Notes: generated by a model from the sequence alone, not told the origin. Numbered from the stretch's first letter, positions 21,790-36,807 are shown. The stretch: 64,000 nucleotides of DNA from Marchantia polymorpha subsp. ruderalis (GCA_037833965.1 AP031355.1:14781501-14845500), one strand, 5' to 3'. Numbers and translations: made by a program.

Positions 21790-24700
21790 AGATATGAGTT
21801 TGAACTAGTAGTCAGGGTCTAGTCAAAAAATCTATAGACAACATTCGAAATAAATATATAGCATAATATACTAAGAACATATTTTTTGAGATATACTACG
21901 CGATATTATTTTTTTTGGTGATATTCTTGTGGCTTCTTATGGTGCTACGAGGCGACAAGGATTTCACACTTTTTCACATACTTATATATCAAGTCCATCG
22001 TGAATATGTCAAGTTTATCTTAATCGTTTGATACTGATGGCTCTACATAGCTTCAATGCTAAAGTTAAAATAAGAATTTGGAATAAATTGAATTGATTGT
22101 ATCTTTGATCTAGTATTCGCAAAATATCGAAAGCTTTGATGAAGTGACGGTTGTGCTAGAATTGTATTATAGAAGCACCTCAAAGTCCTGGCTAGTCGAT
22201 TTGATAATTATGCTTTCAATTTTATCAAAAGTTTGAAGTTAATCTTTTCACAAACAAAAGCGCTATTGGACTTTGAGGAGATGATGAGAGCTAAAAATCA
22301 TTTCTGAAAATATTTATCAAGATTGGATAAGCAAATTGTTAAACGAAAGGTCTGAAATTTTTGTTGACACATGGAGTCAACAATACGTTTGGGTTAAGCA
22401 TTTTTTGTGCTTGGTTTGCTAGTCCAAATAATTAAAGTATGTTTCTAGGGACTTTATGAAGTGCTACAAAGTAGTGGCATTCCAGTACGATTGTTTAGCT
22501 CTAAATATTCTCTTTTGGGACCCATATCCCAAACTGGATAACAAAGTCTAAACTTCCTCTTGCTTATATCTCCTCAATCTTCACATCCAATGACAATTAA
22601 TCTCATTCGAGGAAGGTATTACAACGCCCTTCTCAAATGAAAGCATAAATTTACCTTACTCAAATGGATTTTTGGAATTTTCAACTAAGTTTCAAAATCC
22701 ACTCACAACTAGAATGAAAAGATTGAGGCTAGCAGGTCACACAGAGAAACCCCAGTGCCACTCATTTTTGGAATTAAAATGGCAAACTGATTCGGAAGTC
22801 TCGGAGCAGTAAGTCCAGGAATATTGGGCGACTCGTATTGTCTCTTAACCTACCCCTCATAGATACTGTGGAACCTCGTTAAGAAATCGCATTGCCTAAA
22901 TCCAAATCTGAATCGTATCCAATCCTAAGACCTGCTTTTACACATGAAAGTTTCAGATGAATAAAACAGTGAGATTTGACTCTCAATATGTCCAAAATCA
23001 TGTATCCTTTATTGGTCCGAGTTTTTTCCTTTTTTTGTCTTAGACTTTCAACAAAACTACTTCCTTTTTGCACCTTATCACCCTCACATGCACACAGGAT
23101 CTCAAATATCATAGTTTACTGAATAAAAACCTAACAACACAAGGAAAAAATTAGCCTTTCAGAGTTCCTCAGATTTCTCATATAGTGTCTGTAACCTCAA
23201 TCAAAAGGACAATGCTGGTTGCAATCTTGTATGTGAAAAAATCCTAAATTTTATTCTTGCAGATTTTTTTTTGATACTATTTTTACGCTATAACTCTAAT
23301 TCAACTAAAGCAGCGACAAGTACTACCTAACTTTCTCTATGTTGTACAAGCTTTTTTCAAGTTTTGTTTGACTACTAGCCTATCGAAACTGGATATTATT
23401 TTGTGAAAAGTCAAATGCACTTATCGAATGCATTCACACAACGTGAACACAAGAATGCAGTCACAAACGCATAGCCGCCAGCAAACATATGTGGTTCATC
23501 ACTATAGGGTATGTTCCACAAAACACCTCAGGTTTAAAAAAAAAAAACCTAAAAAGTTTCACAGAGACCTTTCCTAAGCTCTTCCAGTCTAAACAGCCTA
23601 ACTGACTGTGATTAGGCCAACCTTAGTTACCAGAAGATTTAAATTCATTCGTAAAAGATGTCTTTCTGCTCAAGAAAATACCATTTTTCTCTTTAACTTG
23701 CAGCATTGTGAATACATCTCATATTGCAAGCCCTATACTCACTTACTCCAACATCTTGGCAATCCAACTATTTTGACACACAATTCACCATTTTCTCTTT
23801 CCACACTGCCACCCAAGAAAAAAACTCTCTTTTAGGAAATCAATTCCTTCAAAGACACCCTACTCTTGTTGTTAGCCGTTGGTGGATAACCGATTTTACT
23901 TTGTCCAGTTTCCATCATCTTTGTCATAGATCATAAAGTCGCTCTATAAGTATAATGGTTGCTCCAACATGACTACATTTACAATTATTCTAACGATTTT
24001 CCCAATTGAGTTTTTGACTTTACAAAAGTTTCAATCACTTGTTAAATTGTACTAGATTATGGCTAATATTACCGCTTCATTCTCAAAAAGCTCAATTGCA
24101 TAACTGTAGGTCAACTTCTAAGAACTCTTGAATGAGTTGTTGCTCTACAAATCTCATTCACTAATCTTCACTCCGTTGCTTGAGATGAATAAACTCTACC
24201 CTAACACTTTTATTGCTTCTAACATAGCAACCGTCCACTAATGCTCAAACTTTGCAGAGTATTATGAATCACCCTTCTTTCACTCTCAAGAAAATCTCAC
24301 TGATTTTAGACCTCAAGATCTCTCAAAAAACGTTTATAGCCATCAAATGTAACTTCATGTGTACACTTATTACTCATTGAGTTTTTCTCACTGAGTTTAG
24401 ACCAAAAGATCTCTCATACAATGTTTTTAACCATCAAGTATAACACATGACATTATGCAAATCTTGTATATCAATCTTAATATAACTCTATAAATGTCTC
24501 TTTAATCAATGCTCTTGCTAACAATTATGTCTTAACACAAAATTGACTATAAACTATGAAAACTTTAAAGATGCAACAAAGAATGAAAAGCACAAATCTA
24601 ATATCAGATCTAGAAGAAAATTTCAATACAACTGTGTGGCAAAATTGATCATCTCAAGAATCTTTTGGTGAACAAAGAAAGCAAGTATTTGTCAACAAAT

Positions 24701-25540
24701 TTTGTAGATTACAAACAAGAATATGAGACTGACTTGTTCTATAAAGACTATTTTTATGGTGTCAATGATTTATTTTTTAGTCTATACCAATAAAATAAAG
24801 GTGAACAAATTATGAAGTGTGCTTGTTTATATTTTATGTCTAAAACATGTTTCTTTATCTTTATATTTGATAAAAAAAATTTGATGAGGAATGATTAATT
24901 TTATTACATGTAAGATATTCGAATTGTAAGAATTCAATTCTATTGATCATAAAAATCTTTACTTTGATAAAAAAATAAAAACCTCTGTTGAATTAAAATT
25001 GAATTAGATATATATACATTTGATTGTTTTGTGTGCACATTGACAAATACTATGTATGTTGTTGATATGAAAACTAATTTCATTTTTCTAGGTATGTAAG
25101 ACTTAAATGATTATTAATGTAAAGCAATTGATATCTCAGTTTAAGTCAGATTATCTTTGACATATAACACAAGATCATATTTTTGCAAAACCATCTACAT
25201 ATTTCACAAGTTAACCTATTTCTACTCTACAATCTAGTGATTAAAAATTTTATGAGCAAAATTTAATAAAAAAATATATTAAATAATTCAAGTGTTGAAA
25301 TTTATAGTTTTGAAAAGATTTTTGAAAATATGTATATATATATAATAAAATTCAGAGCTCAATCTCAACTTTCATTTTGTATTCTTTTGTATCTTATTAA
25401 ATGTTATGATCTTTGTCATCTTCAAGTCATCACAAAGTGAAAAAAATTACACGAGCAAAAAGGTAAAAGAAAATTCCTTAAAATAACTTAAAATTTGGAA
25501 TCTATTGTCAACAAATGAAAATAATTTGTCATTTTACTAC
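21790..25540. other. AT-rich intergenic DNA, no gene seen
   Basis: Many short frames, none with a motif. A degenerate tandem duplication of ~58 bp with a 92-bp period lies at 24295-24444 (CTCACTGAKTTTAGACC, then AAGATCTCTCA). Confidence 0.5.
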
Positions 25541-27130
25541 AATATATACGGCCTCGTAATGCGCACTCGACCTGCAGCCACTCGAACGACGTGGGAATGA
25601 GTAATCGAGCTGAATCGACGAGCAATCGAGCTGAAAGACTAGAATTGGAGTTGGGCTCGGATGATTTCGAGCAATTGACTCGGAAGGAGATCCAGGCCTT
25701 TGCTGTCGTCGAAGCGTGGGGATGAACTCAGAAGCGTGTGCATCGAGCAGGGTTCTCGAGTGCTTGGAGATCGAAATGATCGAGACATCTTTGTGGCTGA
25801 AAACCTCCGCAGGATCTGCTGTGCTTTCCACCGTCTGAAGCACCGAAAATTTCCTTCCTGCTGGATACATCGATTGTTGAGAATTTCAATTTAGCTTCAT
25901 TCGCTGAGAATGAATGAAGAAATGTGTGTTTGGTTTAAGAATTGCAGCCTAACACTTACATTGCAGCACCCGAATCTGAAGCCGTTTAGTGTTTTCGAGT
26001 TCTGGGGTTAAAAGAATTTCGAACATTTGAATTGAATTTGATTCATGATGTTTCATAAACACCAAAATTCCCCATGGCAAAATCGATTGCCGTCTCGTTG
26101 GACCCTTGGCGGTGAACCCACATTCCCATAGTCTTGAACAATTGTCAGATCTCAGTAAGCAAGTGTCTCACCATCATACACTGCGCTACATGAGTTAGGA
26201 GGAGGCCGATGCTCAAGCATGTCTACTAATCGGCAGCACAATTTTCACCGTTGCCAGCATAGCCATAGGATGAGCTAGCTGCCAATATGACGTGCAGTTG
26301 CCACTCCTCTTTGTTGGCGGTCCTTGGAGTGGGTTCAGACTCAGGCTTTGGCCCCGACCGACATTAACATGGACGACGTTGAAGCTCCGACATTGAGAAA
26401 CAGGATCACTGAAACTTCTGAGGCATGCATAACTTTACACATCGGTGATACAGGTCAAAGGCTCTAGAAACTGCTTGATTTGAGTAAAGACCAGGCATGA
26501 TAAAAGTTGCCAGTCACAAGCAAGTGCCACCCTCAAGACTCATGGATAGCTGGACTGATGTTCCCACTATCGTCTGACCTTTGCAGATCCAGAGATTTTG
26601 GTGGCTCGCAGAGTGCTAGACCCATCAATGTCGATTCTCCCTCTCGCAGGAAGGTCTCACAGGTCTGGAGGTAAGATCGGTGAACCCGGGACAGGTTAGC
26701 CAAATGCCTAGAACTGGGAGAGGAGAGGTGAGCACTAATTTAGACAGCACTACACTACGCCTACGCCGGGGCATGCGCCAGGGAGAAATTCGTCTGCGCA
26801 GATGCAAGTCTATATAACCCACCGTTCAGACACCAATTTGCGCAAATGGGGCAACTGATAAGGCGCATGGAGAAAACTTATGGGGCGAACGAGGAAATTA
26901 CTTGATGGGATCCTATCTTAACACAAATTGCTTACTAGGACTATCAAATTTTGTTTTACAAGATGCGGACTCCACCAACCGCCACGTCACCCATGTTCTT
27001 CTATCGATCCCACGTGACGAAGATCCAGGTTGAATTTGAGTGTGCAGGTGCAGAGTATGAACGAGAAGGAAGAGGAGCCAGCTAGAAGGAGCGGGAGCGG
27101 AGGATTCGGGGAGGACCCGGATTGAAGCAA
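25540..27130. other. GC-richer island, no recognised gene
   Basis: Composition changes abruptly at ~25545. The longest frame (25529-25870, minus, 113 codons) is serine- and proline-rich with no known domain. A single copy of the inverted-repeat arm from 21246-21774 lies at 26891-26916. The island may be a decayed gene or a captured fragment. Confidence 0.4.
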
Positions 27131-27146
27131 ATGTTTTTCAAAAGTT

Positions 27147-27566
27147 TTGAAATTTGAAAAGAATTCTCAAGTGTTCACACACAAATCAGTTTCTGCAAGT
27201 CCATCTACAATAAACACTTCTATTAAACCTGCTGGCCAATTTGTCATCCCTCGACGGCCAAGTAAACTTGCTGCTGCAGAGCATGACGCTCGGGGTCACA
27301 TCGCATGTGCGACTGGTGTTCATTCGTTTGAATGTGACAACATTGTAATTCACACAAACTAAGACGCAAATGGTCTCATCGCCGCCCTCACAGGCTTGCT
27401 GAACGGTCCAGTGTCAATCTTAATGGATCTCGATTTCACCACCTTTGTCGTAGCTCTTTTCTCCATCCTTGTGAGTAATACCTATGACTCGGGAACATTC
27501 TCGGGCAACTTTCTGAACCCCAATGCATACCAGGACCAATTGGAGATCGACAATACTTGCAGGTTA
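27147..27566 (+). pseudogene. Unidentified gene fragment
   Basis: Two open stretches in the same frame are separated by one TAA (27360-27362). The second part reads GLIAALTGLLNGPVSIL, then from the ATG at 27423 MDLDFTTFVVALFSIL and GTFSGNFLNPNAYQDQLE, ending at AG/GTTAGT, a plausible donor near 27563. The balanced residue use and the hydrophobic segment look protein-like. I do not recognise the family. If real, it is an exon of a gene broken by one stop, or two exons read through. Confidence 0.3.
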
Positions 27567-27599
27567 GTATTTGGCTACGGTCAATTCTTCACACTATAG

Positions 27600-30500
27600 C
27601 CCGCATCATATATTTACAATAACACTTTTTAGAACATAATGACGGTGTGTCATTGTTGGGATCTATAGAGTAAAACGAAATTTGATGGTTCCAATAAAAA
27701 ATTTGTATTAGCATAATGTACCATCAAATAATTTCCTCAAGCGAACCACTCCATCTTATCTTACATTTAACCTAATTCTTCTCCTCCACACAAGCAAGGG
27801 CAACAGATCTGGCAAAATAAAATACGATCACGACAATCAATGGCCATCAAATCATGGATCAATCCATTAGCAATAAAATTTATATCACATAAATTCATAT
27901 TTCTTGTAACAAATTAAAAAATCTATACAAGAAAATAAATCACTCTATATATTTTTTATCTTCAAAGTTTGAATTTCATATATGAATGTAAATTTTTTAT
28001 ACTAAATATAACAATGGCAAAATCACTCGTTTTTTGAATTGAATGAAATTTTTTTCTAATCCCAAGTGTTTGAATCAATACTACGTTACTTTTTTCTTGA
28101 ATATGCATAAGTACTTATGAAATGTCAAGAAAATGATGATGGATCTAAGTTCTTGAAAATGCTTGGTTAGATGAATATGAGAGTGTCAAAGTTCATTGAT
28201 ATGCATATAATAAAAGAAAAATACTCATAGTTTTGCTAGTATAGAGTTGTATGATAGGTTTTCAATAACACTACGCACTATTTCAAATTTGTTTGACATT
28301 CATGAAGAATCATCATATTCTATTGTACATTGCAATATATTGAAATACACATTTTATGACTCAAATAATTTAGTCAAAGAGTATAATTGATACTTTCAAT
28401 TGTCATAGAGAAACATAAAAGTGCATCATATATATTATAATTTTTGATGGATTTAAATTGTGAATCATCCGCTATAGTTTATTTCAACACACATGTTGAG
28501 ATTATGACAATTTATCAATAGAAGAAAGTGTAACAAAATGATTTTTGTGAAAAATTATGATGAGAAGTAGTATAATTTTTTTATAATATAACTTTACTAT
28601 TCTTCTTATTTCTATTTCAAAAGTTTTAATAATTTTTGTACATATCTTGTATCAAAGTGAAACAAAACATGATGACATCACTTGATACAAATGAGATTTT
28701 AAAATGTGATTATGATTAAAATGAAAGAGTTGAAGAAATAAAGATTAACGTATATACAAAATAGCAAGACATGAAAAATAATATTGAATAGAGAGTGAAA
28801 ATTTAGTAGAAATATGAATAAAAGAGATGAATGTTTAAACTTTAGCATTGAGGATTTAAATTCAACTAGAATCAAATTTAATGTAGAGCCAAATTGTATA
28901 TGACTTCAAAGTATTGAAGATCAAACCAATTAATTACTTGAAATGAGAAAAGCATGTTAGGTGAAAATATAAAAAGAAATAGAGCTATATTAATATTATA
29001 TAGTGTTATTCTAATTATATAATGTTATAAAGTGTTATTTTCATTTTCATTTTTATTTTATTCAAGAATGTTCATGAAATTTTATTCTATGGATAAGATT
29101 CTTACATGTTGTTTGAACTTGGTACTTTAATTTCATAAAATAAAATGTAATTTGTAATTTTATTGAAAAATTGTATATTATATATAAACTGAATAATTTT
29201 ATTGTATTGTAATTGAAAAGTTTTAATTTTTTTGAGTTGTTAATATTTTTGATGCACAAAAATAAAATTGTGAGATTTGAAGCATGAGATTTTCATAAAT
29301 ATCTTAGATTTTTATGATTTTTAGATTTTTTAATCGATATGTTTTGTCAATCATGATGTAAGCAGACTTTAATTAATGATAGAGTTATTTATTTCACTAC
29401 TTTGTTTTTACATACCTTGTTTAGTTTTTTCAAACCAAAAATAGCAATATCAACGGATTTTACGTTCCAATTCATGATCAAACAAAGATGATCACGGTAA
29501 AGTTATACTAAATTCATTTACATTAGAGTATCAAGAGTAGTGTAATAATCTTTAAACTTTGTGAAATTAACATATAACAATTATGTTACAAAATACATTT
29601 GTATATACAAATGTATTTTGATCTTATTTTGTGTATGATGTTCATTTGAAAACTTCATCAAGTTTGATAAGACTTTCAAAAGACAAAAATATTTTAATCA
29701 AAGTATCATCTGTCAATAATTTTTGGAGTGTATTCAGATAATAATACTTCAAACCAAGAAAATTTGCTATTAGTTGAGAATTGACGAAAACATTACTGAA
29801 AATTGTTTTTTCAAACAAGAATCATGGTGTATTATTTACAACAAATTTGTCTTTTGTAATAATATCAAATGTAACCTAAATAATACTAAATGTGTTGATA
29901 AAGTGCCATACAAATGTAAATTTCTCTCTGATACATAATATTTTTCATTTGCTATTAATTTCTCTCTGATACATAATATTTTTCATGCTTAAGATATCTT
30001 AAAAGTCATTTGACTTATAAAATATCATACAAGATTATTGATACACAAATGACAGAGTGTTTAGTACATTTCATTTACTAAACAAATCTTTTGAAGTTTA
30101 AATTTTTAAAAAAAATGCTTTTCAATATTTTATATAAAAAGGCATACCAACCAAGCCTAACTTTCTAGTGGTATGAATAGACATGGTTGTATTAGTCGAC
30201 TATATATAAGGTCGCCTAAATTACCTAAACTTTCTGGTGATTAGGTGACTAAATTAAGATGGGTATGATTTGGCGTCTACATACTGCAACCAATGGGGAG
30301 TGTACACCTATGCAAATTGACGGATTTTTTAATTTATTTTTTCTAAATTAGTTTTGGAGAAAATTAAAAATCTAAAAATAGAAATATTTTTTAAGAAATT
30401 TTTTTTAGAGGAATAAATTAGTCTAAATTAAATTTTAGAATTTAAATTGACCAAAATTAACTTTATAGTAGACTTAATTAACGTTTTAAGTAGTCTGAAT

Positions 30501-30680
30501 TAGCCTTTTTGAAGAGAATAAGTTAGCCCAAATTATTTTTTCTGAGGAGATTTAATTAACCATATTTAGGTAATTTAGGCGAGTGGCTATTCTAACCATG
30601 CCTGGGTATGAATTAGCCAAGAGTGACATGAAAAAAAAATCTAAATTTGAATGATTTTTTTACTTTATTCTCACAAATTA
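27600..30680. other. Very AT-rich intergenic DNA, no gene seen
   Basis: No motifs on either strand. A 36-bp direct repeat occurs at about 29918-29985 (two copies of TTTCTCTCTGATACATAATA with flanks), the only clear structure. Confidence 0.6.
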
Positions 30681-30712
30681 AATATTGCAGGCAATATATG
30701 TTGATATAAAAG

Positions 30713-30762
30713 ATATATATATATATATATATTTATTTATTTATTTATTTATTTATTCTGTC
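30713..30762. repeat. TA and TTTA microsatellites
   Basis: A TATA run passes directly into about seven TTTA units. A second TA run lies at ~31036-31056, between the exon-like segment at 30796 and the LINE. Confidence 0.9.
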
Positions 30763-30795
30763 CACAACTCTCAACCGCTTTGCACCGTTCTCACG

Positions 30796-30881
30796 ATGTC
30801 CCAAGATGTTGAACGTCGTCACCAACTTACGCAATTCTGGAACTGCAGAGTTGGTGAAGAGGTTCAAACACAATCTCAAAG
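30796..30881 (+). other. Possible small first exon
   Basis: ATG at 30796 begins MSQDVERRHQLTQFWNCRV and runs 86 bp to AAAG/GTAATA. It is a small island of codon-like composition in AT-rich DNA. No downstream exon was found and the family is not recognised. Confidence 0.2.
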
Positions 30882-31239
30882 GTAATATTTGAATTAATTG
30901 AAATTTTTCTACATTTGGATTTATATTTTCTTTTATAATTATTAAAAAAAAGTTAGTTACAATTTTTTGTTTTTTAATATTTTTTAAAAATATTTTTTAA
31001 TAGATATATGTTTTTAAGTAAATTATATAAATTATATATATATATATATATATATTGAAGTTTTATACTCGAAATTAATAGAAAAAAATTCATTATCAGT
31101 GAATATTCATATATTCATTATCAGTGAATCTGGCTTTTGATCATCTGGTTAAAATTATTTCTTTTACACATGACGAATAATGCTTAATTGTGATTATTCT
31201 TTAACAGATTGTATCACATATAGTTCTTTGCAGATGGAT

Positions 31240-33838
31240 ACTACTCGGGGACTTTAATATGGTAGAATCCCGGGCAGTTAAGACTCGGAAGGATGCCTCC
31301 ATGATTCCTATCAGAGAGCGCATCTTGTTTCATGCCATGAAGGCCGCACTACAAGTGGGGGATAACTCGGGATCGCAAGTCAGCTTGAAGTTCACATGGG
31401 ATAATAATCGTGGAGGTGCGGCTAGATCTTTGGCCCGGCTCCACATGATGTATCTATTCCAACAACACCATGGGACTTCCAGTCGTTCCCTTCTTTACAC
31501 AATCTTGTAAAAGTTGATATCACAAGATCAAATCATCTTCCGGTTCATGCCATGATTCAAGTCGAAGTGCAATCGGCCCGCCGATCACAGTGGAAGATGA
31601 ATATCTTGTAGTTCGAGGAGGCCACATACATGATTACACGCATATGGAATGACTCAGGTCGGGAGTTGTACTTCTTTGCTAAAATGCGCCGCGTGGTACG
31701 ATTCTACAGGGGTACTATAAACCTAAGGCCGGGGCTTTCATGGCCGATGAAGAGGGCCTGATCTAGGACCTTGAGACCACCACTCGAGAGGCACAAGTGG
31801 CTCCTCAGGATGACAGACTACTGGCCAAACGGAGCGACTGCCGCCTTAAGTTAGAGGAGTACCAGAGTAGAAAACTTGCTGGAAAGAAGATTCGAACCAG
31901 GATCTGGTGGAAGCAAACGAAAGACTTGATTAACAAGGAATTATTCTCGGCGGTGCGGGATCAAGGCGCAACAGCGCCTATTACAGCTCTCCGCGGCAGT
32001 GAAGGTTAGCGAGTAACATATCGTGAGGGCCTCAAGGGCAGATCGTGGAATATTACCAAAAGCTCTATGCAGCGGTGGATCCCAAGCCGGAGCACGAGGC
32101 ATCGACAACCAGGATTTTAGAGGGCATCTAATCGAACTTTCGGAGCTGGTACTCTGCCGAAGAACTCCACGCACTTTGCGCTCCGCTCACTGCCCAAGAA
32201 CTGCACACGGCTATCAAAGTGATGGCGTCGGGCAAGGGTTCAGGCCCAGACGGGGTTGTTGTTGAATTTTACAAGCACTTATGGGATCTGATCGGAAAAG
32301 AGTTCACCAAGATGGTTGCCACTGCAATCACCAATCAGAAACTCCCGTCTGACATGAATTCGGGGTTCATCGTGCTCCTTCCTAAAGACGGTGATCTCGA
32401 GATGTTCAAGAACTGGCGATCCATCACATTATTAAATATTGCATATAAGGTACTGGCCAAGACTTTGCAGATCAGACTGCAAAAATTCCTCACCGAAGTA
32501 ATACACGATAGTCAATCCGTGTTTCTCCTGCATAAATACATATTGGATTTAGTGATGGTCATGCACGAAACGGTGGATTGGTCGAAGGCATCAGAGCAGC
32601 CCTTAGCCATGCTTAAACTAGACTTTTCTAAGGCTTATGACTCAGTGAACTGGGAGTTTCTCTTCCAAGTCATGAGTCGCATGGGACTGCTAGTTAGCTT
32701 TACTTGCATGGTGAAGATGCTTTTGACAGATGCGAAGGCAGCGGTGTCTATCAACAAGAAGTTTTGCAATCTGTCGTGAAGTTCGTTAGGGTGCCCCTTG
32801 GCACCATATTTGTACATCAGAGTGGCAGAGGCATTGTCAACAGCGGCACGATAAGAAGTCTGGCAAGACATCTTGAATGGCATTCGGCTGTCAGACCCCA
32901 ATGTCCAACAAATTTTGGCGTAGTACGCAGGCGACGCCACCTTCTCGCTGTATGGAGCCCGGCGGTACCTTATAGCTGGCTTTGATCTTCTCAACGACTT
33001 CAGCAATGCCTCAGGTTTGATCATCAATCGTGAAAAGTGTGCAATCTTCTGGTACAGTAGACTTGACCCTCCTCAATGGTTGAACTCCTCCGGATGCATG
33101 GTGGCTTCTCCACAATAACTTCATAAGCTACTAGGGACTTTGTTTGGAGTAGACTTAGCGGTGCCAAACGTTGATGAATTTTTGCAGGGCAAAATTATGA
33201 AGAAGCTGAAGTACTGGTCTTCATTACATCTTTCCTTAGCAGCTAGGGCATTGATAGTCAACTCAGTGCTACTCTCTACATTGTGGTACTTTTTGAGCAT
33301 TTGGGGAGGCTCGAGGAAGATTTTACGAGCCATTCGCGCCGCACTCCGTAACTTTCTATGGAAGGGTACAGAAGAGCGCGCCAGATCGCGTGTACGCTAA
33401 AATGATTGTTGCGCAAGCAACGAAGTCGAGAGATTAGACATTGTCGATCCAGATGATGCCCTCATTGCTCTTATGGGGAAATGGATTGTGAAGGCAATGG
33501 AGCCGGGTAACTCCTCCCTACATGTGCTCCTTCGTAACCGTCTAATACAGGTCCGGCCACCTGGAAATCGAGCCTGGTCACCGAGCCTTCATTGGACGCT
33601 ACTGGCCAAGTTTTCTGCACCTAAAGGATCGAGAATGTGGAACCGTCTCGTGCAGGCATGAAGTTCCCTGAGCTCGCAGGTGGATGCAATTCCCCCGTGG
33701 AACGTTGAAGAGGTTGGTAACACCAATCTCTGGTGGACGACACATTTTCTCGGAGCGACGTTTGGATTCACAAAGGCGCGTGCGTGTCAATTGGCAGTAG
33801 CCGGCCTCCAGTTTCTGAAGGATCCGTGGCTCTAGTAG
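31240..33838 (+). mobile_element. Decayed LINE (non-LTR retrotransposon), 5' truncated
   Basis: The left end reads GDFNMVESR, the last part of the APE-type endonuclease. The reverse transcriptase follows in the frame 32219-32779: GSGPDGVVVEFYKHLWD, FKNWRSITLLN, YKVLAKTLQIRL, and MLKLDFSKAYDSVNWEFL. After a frameshift the catalytic box reads YAGD (near 32922) where YADD is normal. The 3' region around 33140-33400 has SLAARALIVNSVLLSTLWY and FLWKGTE, the usual plant LINE ending. Multiple stops and shifts are present. No poly-A tail or target-site duplication was located. Confidence 0.88.
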
Positions 33839-33839
33839 T

Positions 33840-34576
33840 GAATTCAACTCCACATTGTTCACAAAATCGTATATTTTCTTTTTCTTTTCAATAAATTGAT
33901 GTTTTTCACATGCACAAATTACACTTTTAATAGTTTCAAAAATTTTCACGCAAAATAAACCATCTTTTCCTGGTTTTTTTTTTATACTATAATGTATAAG
34001 GTTTTGTTGCTTCACCATCAATTTCATCATTTGGTTACTCTCTTTCGGACCAATTATGTATTTGTTGAGATGACGCTAATTCAACTGGAAGATGTTGATG
34101 TTTTTTTATATGTCATACCATAAACATTCCAAATTAGCTTTTATTTTTAATTTTCTTTTAATTTTAATTGGAAATTTTTTTCACATATAATAACATGATG
34201 AATCTCACCTGTTTAAACCTGATGAATGTCCCTGTTTCAATTGAGTTAATGCTACAATCAGTTTAACCTGCAATCGTGATTTAATTTTTGCAATCTTGTA
34301 GCTTGTCCTACACGGAAATATGTTTGGCTGCGTTAGTATTGCTACCTTGTACGAGAGCCAAGGTCGTACGGCATGTTACCGTACAATACTTACTAATACA
34401 CCCATTGTTAAAGTAGTGCCCTAGTTAGGCTTCCCGTCATGAGGTGAATTTAACTCGCAAGATTGCAACACTTACTCAAGTCGTTGCCTCCACAATGGGG
34501 TTTATTTATATTCTGCCCACCGTAAAGGAGCAGGAAAAGGACAGTAGGCGGTCACGCCTTATAAGATAAGGAGACG
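33840..34576. other. Intergenic DNA between LINE and minisatellite
   Basis: AT-rich, no motif. A moderately GC segment at 34300-34560 has no recognised gene or RNA. Confidence 0.5.
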
Positions 34577-34765
34577 AGATTTAATTTATTATAAATTAAA
34601 AAATTAGATTTAGTTTGTTATAAATTAAAAAATTAGATTTAGTTTGTTATAAATTAAAAAATTAGATTTAATTTATTATAAATTAAAAAATTAGATTTAA
34701 TTTATTATAAATTAAAAAATTAGATTTAATTTATTATAAATTAAAAAATTAGATTTAATTTGTTT
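34577..34765. repeat. 29-bp AT-rich tandem repeat, 6.5 copies
   Basis: Unit starts (AGATTTA) fall at 34577, 34606, 34635, 34664, 34693, 34722 and 34751, an exact 29-bp period. Units differ only at one or two positions (AATTTATT versus AGTTTGTT). The array lies ~730 bp from the plastid-derived trnH. Confidence 0.95.
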
Positions 34766-35493
34766 TAAAACCAAAAATTTCCACCAATCAAGATTTTAAA
34801 TTTTTTTCCTTTTAAAATCAAACGAAAATACTTTAAATTTAACAATGAATTTTTATACCATTTTTTTAAAGAAAAAGAGTTATGTAAAAAATATCAAATT
34901 TTGTATTTAAAAAGTAGAAGTTTTTTTAAAATAATTTTATTCTATTTTTCAATAAAATTTTGTTTTTGAATTTGTAGAAAATCAAAATTTTGTTGTTCAA
35001 CAATATTTTTATTAATTAATATATATACAAAAAAGTTAAGTTTTAAAAAACTAAAATACTAAGTAAAATTATAATTATTTTGAATTTTATAAATCGCGAA
35101 GAAATAATGAAGTAAGAATTTGAAAACCCAACAAAGTACTAAAATTCGTTTATTGGAAAATACCGCAATTAACAATCTAATTAAACTCCATTTTGTGTAT
35201 TGATTACCTAAAATTTGAATTTTTTGTATTTCATCTAAATCTAAATTTTTATATAAAGATTTTTTTTGGTAATTTTTGTTTCAATTTTTTACAATAGTTA
35301 CATAAGACTTTACTAATAAATATATTTTGTTATAAAAAATAAAAATACAATATATTTAAAATTTTATTTCACATTTTCTTTCTTACAATTTTTACAAAAT
35401 AGAAAAAAAAACAGACTACTTTATGTCATCTTCATTATAATGACATAAACAAACTCTTACGTCAACTAAAAAAAAATATAAAAATTGTAATTG
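34766..35493. other. AT-rich DNA next to the plastid insert
   Basis: No gene was seen. The part nearest trnH may be plastid-derived spacer, but it has no landmark that lets the left junction be placed by eye. Confidence 0.4.
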
Positions 35494-35567
35494 GGCCAAC
35501 GACGGGAATCGAACCCGCGCGTAGAAGATCCACAACCCACTGCCATAATCCACTTGGCTACGTCCGC
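35494..35567 (-). pseudogene. trnH-GUG: Plastid-derived tRNA-His(GUG), degenerate
   Basis: The minus strand reads as plastid trnH: GCGGACGTAGCCAAGTGGAT, anticodon loop containing TTGTGGA (GUG), then GGGTTCGATTCCCGTCGT. Base changes break pairing: a G-G mismatch in the acceptor stem and at least one mismatch in the anticodon stem (GTGGG against TCTTC), so it is probably non-functional. It lies downstream of psbA in the same orientation with a 165-bp spacer, the standard plastid psbA-trnH order, so both came in as one fragment. Confidence 0.85.
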
Positions 35568-35732
35568 CCTTTTTTTTTCTGTTTCTGTTAAAAAAAACAA
35601 AATGACCTTTAAGATTTCAAGTCTCAAAGGCCATTATTTTCTAGTTTTTTCCTTCTAAAAAATTTTTAGTTTTTCAATTTCTGACTAAAATAAAAAATAT
35701 TATTTATTATTTTTGTAACCTTTTATAGGATA

Positions 35733-36767
<1,035 letters not shown>

Positions 36768-36807
36768 TTATTTATGGTGTGCAGCGGCAACCGCTGCTTA
36801 TTTTTCT

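Noticed and set aside
30796-30881. Histone-fold (NF-YC-like) N-terminal exon
   Set aside because: Only a QLTQFW-type resemblance; no histone-fold sequence follows.
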